Below are positions 57,290 through 64,000 of a DNA stretch of 64,000 nucleotides, piece after piece. The notes beneath the pieces are model-generated. The model did not search any database. It was not told the DNA's origin and was given only the letters and a program-made list of their open reading frames with translations. This DNA is from Oopsacas minuta. Its lineage: Eukaryota > Porifera > Hexactinellida > Lyssacinosida > Leucopsacidae. Numbering within the stretch: position 1 is the stretch's first letter; every line of letters starts with the position of its first letter. The DNA lies in assembly GCA_024704765.1 (NCBI GenBank), contig JAKMXF010000188.1, forward strand, positions 429,015 through 493,014, written 5' to 3'. The translations under genes were made by a program, and so were the position numbers.

Positions 57290-57872
57290 TGTAAGATCAA
57301 TCCCCTTTGTAGTCATTGAGAGCAAGTATCTACGTTTTTCTAATTTGTTTACTTTATATTCAGAAAAACAACAATAAATTTACATATCAACGGACAAACA
57401 AACAAACAATGCCATATTCGGACTCAGCATACTCGATTACCCCTGTAGAGCCTTTGAAAGCATGATTTTAACACAATTTTAAAATTTGTTTACTTTATAT
57501 ACATAAAAACAACAATAAATTTACATATAAGAAACTTGAAAATGCGAAATTCTGGTCCAGCGTACTGTGTTACCCCTGTGTAGCCGCTTAGAGCAAGCCT
57601 GTATGTATATTTTGAGATTTGGTTAATTTGTTTACTTTATATTCATAAACATCAATAAATTTATATATGATTAATCCAAAAGTGTGAAAATCGGATTCAG
57701 CATGTTCGATATATTTAGTGAAGTTTTATTGAATTCTATTTTCTTCCTTGATAAACACGATAAATACATAGCTATGCGACTATTCCAAAATTGCATACCG
57801 TAATCCTTTCCTTGACAACGGACAAACAAACAAACAAACAAACAAACAACAATAGAGATTTAATAATATAGA
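57290..57872 (-). mobile_element. Helitron-like family B, copy B3 (3' end lost)
   Basis: On the minus strand it begins TCTATATTATTAAATCTC-like sequence after an A at 57873, then the (TTTG)n tract and TCCGTTGTCAAGGAAAGGAT. The interior repeats GTTTACTTTATATTCATAAA, GCGTACTGTGTTACC and GCCG(C/T)TTAGAGCAAG. No CTAG-type end was found, so it is truncated. Confidence 0.65.
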
Positions 57873-57879
57873 TTACCTT

Positions 57880-58735
57880 TCAAAGAAAAATCAAATTTCT
57901 TCGAATTAGAGAAAGTTTGAATTTCGGACAGAATTTGTATGGAATTCATGCGAGAGTTTAATTTTGATTTGGGCATTATATATGTTGATTCTGGAACTGA
58001 AACTGACTGTTAAGGTGAAACCGAAACTATGAGATAGCATTCAGGGATATTTCAGGAACCTATATTTTTGTAGTATGTGATCAAAGTTCTCACCTTAAAG
58101 TCGTTAAAATAAAATGAAACTTTTTCCGGATCGGATTGGAGTGTATAAGAAAATCTATAATACTTTACGCGCAATGGTGTGTTCCCAAAAGAGGGAGTGG
58201 CAGAGGGCGCTCCGTGCTCCATACTCAAGTTAAACCTTTCTTAGAAACCTCAGTGAAACCCCTCCAAAAGACAAACTGTTTACATGGCCTTAAATATAAA
58301 TTGCGTGCGAACTAATTGAAACATACTATATTATGAATGTACGTAACCATGATTATGATTTATGCATACATTGCTATAAACAAGAACATGTAACCTATTC
58401 AATTGCATGTACGTATATACATTCGTCCATGTCAGTAAGTATATGTAGACACCACTTGATCAAAAATATACTCCACCTCCGAGTTACTAAACTGAAATTT
58501 GTGAAGTAATCACATTACATCAGATTACGTATGACTAATAAACTAAGGCAAAGTTTAATTTTTGCCAACTCTAGCATTTCAAGTAGAGTATCACAATACC
58601 TAAAGGGGTGCGAGAGCCGATTTTAGAAAATCATGAGAGTGAGTGCATAAGGCCACTGTTAGTTGGAAATTTGTTTCAGCCCCACCGCAGGAATCCAGTA
58701 TTCTGCAAGCAGGAATATTATCATTAATTTTGGAA
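57880..58735. other. Intergenic, no recognised feature
   Basis: No supported frame. A block near 58655-58675 (GTTAGTTGGAAATTTGTTTC) also occurs in CTR9 intron 1 near 32078, so some of this is repeat-derived. Confidence 0.3.
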
Positions 58736-58738
58736 TTA

Positions 58739-58895
58739 TAATGGAACCTGCGTAATCTAACATTCGTTGGACAAGAATATTGCGTTGGCATATACAGGTG
58801 AATTTGTAATGTCGGAAGCTATTTCAGATCAGGAACACTGTTGGATTAGAGGTCCCCAGATTATACATGTGTCGGATTGTGCAGGTTCCACTATA
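58739..58895. mobile_element. TA-flanked MITE-like repeat with GGAACCTGC ends
   Basis: ATGGAACCTGCGTAATCTAA on the left and GTGCAGGTTCCACTATA on the right form an inverted pair inside TATA dinucleotides. Inner CGTTGGA and TGTTGGATTAG blocks resemble the 24966-25034 element. Confidence 0.55.
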
Positions 58896-58934
58896 TTGCA
58901 TTGTCATTATTTCTAAGGCATTAGCCAATCACCA

Positions 58935-59300
58935 AATTAATGATCACAATCAGGATCGTTGAGTAAAAAATGATCAGAGATCGTGATTGAGATCCTTACG
59001 CGCCAAAATGGATCGCAATCACGTTCACAATCATTTCCTGATCACTTTTCTGGAATTTATTAACACCTAAGGGAGATGCTCTATTTAGTCTAATACGTGC
59101 GTCCGTCGTCCTCCCGCGCGGTCATGCGAAATCTACAACTTCGATTACCGTGAAAATTAGTAAATACATTTTGATATACATTTGGGGTCTTGATTCTCAA
59201 TTTTTAAATACTGTCTACCTAAAACGATCGGGAATTCTTAGGGAAAAATTATCGCGATCTTCCATTCGATCACTAATTATAAATGATCGACCATAATAAT
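58935..59300. repeat. GATC-rich repeat, copies 2 and 3
   Basis: Positions 58940-59050 contain seven GATC sites and 59225-59290 four more. CCTAAAACGATCGGGAATTC and CCATTCGATCACTAATTATA match 46500-46590. A block at 59095-59180 (GGTCATGCGAAATCTAC, CGTGAAAATTAG) belongs to the family at 11340-11640. Confidence 0.6.
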
Positions 59301-60429
59301 GCTCTGATTATTTCACCACTTTCTCAGGGAATCCTATTACACAATATATTTATTTACCACTCAAAGCTAGGCACCAAACCTTTAATCCGTTAATCCTTAA
59401 ATAACTTAATTAAAAATTATTAACGATTTAACTTGAATTTAAGTTTAAAAATCATATACGGATCCATAAACTTCCGTTACAAGTCCTCAACCAATCTCTT
59501 TCCTTTATATTCACTGATTAATTAATACACCAAAGTTGTTCTAGCAGCATACTTAGCTATTTCCCTAGTTGGATTTCTAATAATAGTATTTGCAAATAAT
59601 ATGAATTTTTCACTTTTTTGTCAGAAAGTTTGCGAGAAACACTCAATATTTTCCCAGGATATAATGTAAGATCCCGGAATAATTCTTGATCTCAGAAGGT
59701 TGGCAAGTATGTAGCAGTTGTGTTACAGCTTGCTAAGAAATTCTGGACCGGACAGGACTGTCTATAAGTACATATTTGTACTTCTATCCGGTTTTATGTG
59801 ACGGGGTAAGCAAAAAATATTGGTCGGCATTAGGTATGGGCAAGAGTAAAATCTATGGGATGATTAATTATTGTTCCGGTAATGACTGGATCTGCCATAC
59901 TGGATCGTTTTATCACTTTTTAGGGGTTTTTAGAGAACAAAACTTATTTTGTTGTGTTTGTATAATATAAATTAATTTTAACTACAATATCCTTTACATT
60001 TGTAAAGTGTTAACTAAATCAATCTTTGTTACTACTGCAATTAACAGGTGAATAGTATTTATCTTCACAAACCGGTTTTAAAACGCTTAATTGACATATT
60101 TCTAAGCAGAATTATTGAAATTACTTCTTGATTGGCCACATTGTAATAATGAGACAATGATAATGAAATGCCGCCCTCGCATGCTTAGATGGACATTATG
60201 TGGAGCTGAAACAATTTTTGCATTTCAAAAAAGAGCCTAAAAGGTTGAGATCCACTAAGACAAAGCAATAAGTACCTTAAATCCCAAAGAATTCTGCTAA
60301 TAATTAATAAGAAATGTGTAAGATAATTTATATGTTTATGTTTAATGCGAATACTTGTAAATATATACATTGATAAAGTGATTTAGTTATTAATAGAAAC
60401 TCGTGAGATTAGTGTTAATAAAAAGTCAG
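59301..60429. other. Intergenic, no recognised gene
   Basis: Short frames only (59776-59970 plus, 60185-60370 minus), neither with a domain. Positions 60160-60215 repeat a block of CTR9 intron 1. Confidence 0.35.
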
Positions 60430-60669
60430 TTATTTGGTGAATGAGGCTCCCTTAAGGTTACATGATGTACTCTGTGAATAATGACGCTTCTCTTTGTGTG
60501 GAATGTTAGCAAGGTCTGTTTGAAAATCTACTCTTGCAAGATTATGTCCCTCTCTCTGTAGCTCTGAGAAGACACTGCTCTCAAACGCATGATTATAGTG
60601 AGTGCGCTGAGCACGAGTCCAGTCCTGACTAGACGTCTTCTCTACGGTGCACCAAGATTCAGTATTCAT
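60430..60669 (-). CDS. Hypothetical 79-residue protein
   Basis: A complete frame from ATG to TAA encodes a hydrophilic, charged protein beginning MNTESWCTVEKTSSQDWTRA and containing FESSVFSELQREGHNLARVD and IPHKEKRHYSQSTSC. The composition (Trp, Cys, His, balanced charge) is unlike the Ile/Leu/Asn-rich chance frames around it, and GC content is locally higher, as in the real exons here. There is no signal peptide, membrane segment or known motif. The size and style recall small axonemal accessory proteins, but I do not recognise a family. It lies 540 bp downstream of the CWC27 stop in the same orientation. It could also be the last exon of a longer gene. Confidence 0.45.
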   Translation of the reverse strand: MNTESWCTVEKTSSQDWTRAQRTHYNHAFESSVFSELQREGHNLARVDFQTDLANIPHKEKRHYSQSTSCNLKGASFTK

Positions 60670-60872
60670 CTCGAAAAATTGCTAGTTAGGAGTATTTGCA
60701 TATGAAAATTAGGATTAATGAATCAAATTAGCTCAAATTAAATAACGTACAACATAGTTTAGCAGAGAGGATGGAAATATGACTATCCTAAATTATGAAT
60801 TATCTCTACACCTAAAATAGTAATATTAAAACCCTACTGGTAGATACGTAGGAATAATACTTGTAATTACTA

Positions 60873-61015
60873 CAGTTGATGCCGGTTATAAGAACATGCA
60901 AGATATAAGAAACATCCCCTGGAAAATGGTTCTCTAATATTCCTGTATATTTTATACCGCTTTTCGGTTGTATGTATGCTACTCACAAAGGTGTTCTTAT
61001 AACCGGCATCCACTG
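60873..61015. mobile_element. 143-bp TA-flanked MITE (pogo/Tc1 type)
   Basis: CAGTTGATGCCGGTTATAAG and the reverse complement of the right end, CAGTGGATGCCGGTTATAAG, differ at one position in 20. TA occurs at 60871-60872 and 61016-61017. Related debris is at 50630-50830. Confidence 0.8.
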
Positions 61016-61209
61016 TAATAGCATAACAGATAACAGCACTAATATACCGATGGGAAGCGTCAAGTAAAGCACTTATTGTTGTAATTAATTAGCTCAATCA
61101 GTACTCTGTATCCGTCCGCCATGTCCGTACTATACTGTCATCAATATATTATCAATTCGTGAATCTCCATAATATTTCATCACATAAATCTTAAATAATT
61201 GTAAATATT

Positions 61210-63158
61210 TCAATTTTTCTTTTTCCGCATTATATCTCTATTCTCTTCTCTTCTCCTCTTGTTCATACTGTTTCTAGGATCATATATATCCCATCTATCT
61301 TCATTAGTTACATTCACGTCCTTTACCACTGCAATATTTTCTCCTTCGAAATTTAAACTTTTGCACATCCATGAGGCATCAGCGGCAGGTTTGTCCTCCT
61401 CCAGCTCCTCAGTATCGGATTTATCTGAATCAGATGAGTTCTCTGCTAATTTTCTGACCATTTTTAGTTTGTTAGAGAACTTGGTTAGCATGGCTAGTGT
61501 ATTATCCTGTCGAATAGACCTATCTATTTTGAACTTTTTAGATTTATTGATATATTGAATCCTCTGTTTTATAAACGGATCTTCGGAAGATTGATTATTT
61601 TCTTCAGAAATTTCAGATTTCTCTTTATTTCTCTTTGATTGAGCACGTAATTCTTTTCGCAACAATTCGTATTCACTTTTAACTTCTCCCTAATAAGTAA
61701 CACATTATGTAAACATTAAAATAGAAAACTTACCAACGCTAAAGGATTGCAATATTTCTTAGATATTGAGATTTATTATTATCCATTGTTGTACAAAGAT
61801 TGCAACTATGGATACCATTAAAACTGAAAGCTGTTACATGGTAGGTCAATGTTATATAATCTGGATATAGTAGCCAAAACAAATTATTGTAGTAAAGTGG
61901 TGAAAATATGATTAATCATATGATAAATCATGGAGATTGAGATTTGAAAATAAGAAAATTGGAATCTCCAAACTAGATTATCGGTAACTAGCCGTTCAAA
62001 CGAAATTGGAAGCATCATCTTGAGTAATATGCTAAAAGGTGCGAATCTACGCACCCAAATACCCCTGACAACATGTTGAAACCTAATCTCTATCATACTT
62101 TTGAATTTACTTACAAAGGTGGAAAATATGATTAACCACCAAAAGGTGTGAAAATTCACTAAAAGATTCATACCAGAGGTGCAAATGTATATGCATATTG
62201 GGTCTGAGATTTGAACCTCGGGTATGGATTTTTCTATGCATACCAATCTCCCTATTAATCGGAACGCTAGATTTCGCACCTCTGCGCTGACGTACGTACA
62301 GACGTAGTTCTTGTCATTTGAAATAGCTTCCAACAATACTGATATTGCAAATCCGACAAAAGTTCCATGTTCCAACTAGTGTCAGTTTATGCAGGTTAAT
62401 ATCGCACGGCTCCGTCCGCAGACGGAAATACGGACGTCGCACATGGTGACAATGGGGCATCTCCCTAAAGGAGCCGCACTAAAAATCGCTAAAATATTCT
62501 CAGTAAAAGAACTATTTTCAATTAGTAACTAAAGTGTATTGTAATCAAAATTAGATATTTACAGTTACGTTTATTATAATAATCATTCGTAATATTATTG
62601 TACTTTTACCAAAAATACCTTTGATAATTGTTTATCCTTCTGAACTGAATTGTTATTATCTTTGTTACCATTAATGATTTCTTTCTCAGAAGAATTGGTA
62701 CTGCTTTTTTCTTTTGTAATATTGTTAGTGGTTTCATTAGGAATCAATTCAGTTTCATCTACACAAACTTCATCGCTAGTTATATTGTCTGTAGAATTGA
62801 GTAATGAAGGGTGCTGATAACTCTCTAAACCTTCACTAATAAAATCGTGACTACTTTTGGGTTGTAAAAGAATCTCAGAAGTTTGCATCTGATCAGAATC
62901 TGCATCTGTTCCATCTTCCAACTCATCTCCGAAAGAGAGTAGGTTTAGATTCTTAACAGATTTCCTAGTGTCAATTTTAGGTAGAATGGAATTTGAAAGG
63001 TTTGAAATAAATGAATCTTGTTTCTTCGGTTCGAGATCTTGAAACGGATTGGATAGAATTTGAACTTTGATTATTTTAGGAGGATCAAGAGGTCTGTCAT
63101 TACTATCTGTCGTAACGTCATTAAACCTCAAAAGATTATACTTTGTGTCTCCTGTCAC
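61210..63158 (-). CDS. CWC27: CWC27 spliceosome-associated cyclophilin, C-terminal part (5' exons outside window)
   Basis: Two exons in phase 0: 62619-63158 (acceptor TTTAAAATAG/GTG) and 61210-61689 (acceptor TTATTAG/GGA), ending in TGA at 61210. The first begins VTGDTKYNLLRFNDV, the segment that closes the cyclophilin domain in CWC27 (human VTGDTIYNMLRLSEV), then PPKIIKVQILSNPFQDLEP, followed by a long acidic linker. The second gives EYELLRKELRAQSKRNKEKS, NTLAMLTKFSNKLKMV, ADASWMCKSLNFEG and the terminal DRWDIYDPRNSMNKRRREEN signature of the family. CWC27 is a peptidyl-prolyl isomerase-like protein of activated spliceosomes, with the isomerase fold in the missing N-terminal exons. No cyclophilin exon was found between 63159 and 64000, so the next intron is longer than 840 bp. 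About 339 residues are in view. Confidence 0.93.
61880..62480. repeat. Interspersed repeat in the CWC27 intron (family also at 11340 and 27380)
   Basis: GTGAAAATATGATTAATCAT, CAAAAGGTGTGAAAATTCAC, TTGGGTCTGAGATTTG, CGCTAGATTTCGCACC and GGGGCATCTCCCTAAAGGAG appear in family order. GACGTACGTAC and GTCCGTATTTCCGTCTGC flank a GC-rich inverted part near 62400-62450. Confidence 0.5.
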
Positions 63159-63836
63159 CTATTTTAAACAGAAGTATAAAAGCTCATAGTATACTCGTAT
63201 AAGGTGTTTATGAATATACTGTAGCTTAGAAGAGTACGGATATTTTACTTTTGAGATTGTAAAATCGGAATCTTAAAATATATAGAATAACGCAAAATTG
63301 TCAGAAATGATATATTCAAACTAACAAAACGAATATTTTAATTATTATTGGCGAGCCTTTGGCTCGAGGTCTCGAGATATACTTTATTCTTCATATGACG
63401 GCCATTCCCCCTATAGGGACTGCACTAATTAAATTGTATAATAAAACTATAATATATTTACATAGGACAAATTTAAAACGCGAAATCCAGATTCAGCGTA
63501 CTTTGTTATCCTTGTATAGCCGTTGAGAGTAGTCTACATGTATATTCGGTTTCAATAATTAGTTTGCTACGTATGTATTCAGCTCAGCTCAGCTAAAGCT
63601 GCGAGTTCTTAATTCTTGGCGAAGAGAAGAGATAAAGAAATGATAATTTTAAAACATGATTTCATTTAGTGAACTAAGAGAGCATTTCTGGCCAGTCTGG
63701 TAGAATCTTAACTTTATAAAGATACATAATCTGATTTACATGTTTACATAAGAAGAAAGGTTAATTTACATTTCATATGAGTAATAGAAAGTTTTTAAAT
63801 AATTTACCTAACATAAGCTTATTCCAGGCAATAACA
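63159..63836. repeat. CWC27 intron with family B-like and other repeat fragments
   Basis: At 63475-63570, ACGCGAAATCCAGATTCAGC, GTACTTTGTTATCC, TATAGCCGTTGAGAG and ACATGTATATT match the internal unit of Helitron-like family B. Near 63350, GCGAGCCTTTGGCTCGAG is the inverse of a stretch at 46118-46134. Near 63400 a CCCCCTATAGGGACTGCACT block belongs to the 11340/27380 family. Confidence 0.5.
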
Positions 63837-63840
63837 AGTA

Positions 63841-63842
<2 letters not shown>

Positions 63843-63917
<75 letters not shown>
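63843..63917. repeat. (AAT)n microsatellite, about 25 units
   Basis: An uninterrupted AAT run ends in AATAGTAATAGTAGT. The poly-isoleucine frame across it on the minus strand is not a gene. Confidence 0.95.
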
Positions 63918-64000
63918 GTAATAGTAGTATACAACAAATCTTTACGATTCAAGAACCTTTCTACGAAACTATTAGTCAACCACCTAACGAAGAACCCGAT
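63918..64000. other. Window edge, undetermined
   Basis: The last 80 bases are open on the plus strand (IQEPFYETISQPPNEEPD) and could be CWC27 intron or the edge of an exon; too short to judge. Confidence 0.2.

Noticed and set aside
56201-60429. Search for protein-kinase exons upstream of the DAPK-like gene
   Set aside because: No HRDLK, DFG or APE-like motif was found by eye on the minus strand; the interval is mostly MITE and Helitron-like debris. Short exons could still be missed.
63773-63979. Minus-strand poly-isoleucine frame
   Set aside because: It is the translation of the (AAT)n microsatellite.
63159-64000. Search for CWC27 cyclophilin exons
   Set aside because: No frame resembling the cyclophilin core was found, so these exons are taken to lie beyond the window.
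1-64000. tRNA, rRNA and other structured RNA genes
   Set aside because: No internal B-box-like GGTTCGANTCC with a fitting A box, and no rRNA core sequence, was noticed on either strand; a covariance-model scan would be decisive.

Overview
The window is nuclear DNA of an animal, AT-rich, with GT-AG introns, cilia genes and many DNA transposon remnants. An early-branching or other invertebrate metazoan (for example a sponge or cnidarian) fits, but the species cannot be fixed from the sequence. Conserved genes here are intron-poor: the RNA polymerase III large subunit is one uninterrupted exon, CTR9 has three exons and SPAG16 has six.

Eight genes or ORFs lie on the minus strand. From low to high coordinate these are: TMEM14 (4.6-9.7 kb, exons too short for an ORF caller), carnosine N-methyltransferase CARNMT1 (12.5-15.7 kb), the ciliary WD-repeat protein SPAG16/PF20 (17.3-28.6 kb), the PAF1-complex scaffold CTR9 (29.1-33.7 kb), POLR3A (37.4-41.6 kb), an ankyrin-ROC-COR-Death protein that matches DAPK1 without its kinase domain (47.1-56.2 kb), a 79-residue ORF of unknown function (60.4-60.7 kb), and the 3' part of the spliceosomal cyclophilin CWC27 (61.2 kb onward, N-terminal part outside the window). 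One gene runs on the plus strand: an intronless protein with seven predicted membrane segments (43.7-44.8 kb). The genes cover unrelated housekeeping, ciliary and signalling roles; nothing suggests an operon or cluster.

Most of the rest is mobile-element debris. (1) Two Helitron-like non-autonomous families share a GC-rich 3' end (short hairpin, then CTAG before T); one carries a TCTATATTATTAAATCTC 5' end and a (TTTG)n tract. (2) A 1354-bp Tc1/mariner element with a broken transposase is inserted in a copy of the first family. (3) A second TIR element with an 8-bp duplication sits in another copy of the same family. (4) A 544-bp hAT-type element has a perfect 8-bp duplication and a minisatellite of 42-bp hairpin units. 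(5) There are several smaller hAT, pogo/Tc1 and foldback MITEs. (6) Broken remains exist of a hAT transposase, a retroelement C-terminal region and a Gag zinc knuckle. A decayed two-domain nucleoredoxin-like pseudogene lies at the left edge.

The features most worth following are the kinase-less DAPK-like ROCO protein, the Helitron-like families with internally proven nested insertions, the hairpin-minisatellite hAT element, the intronless seven-helix protein, and an inverted cluster of TGTACACAAACGTCG-type motifs in a DAPK-like intron. No tRNA, rRNA or CRISPR array was recognised.
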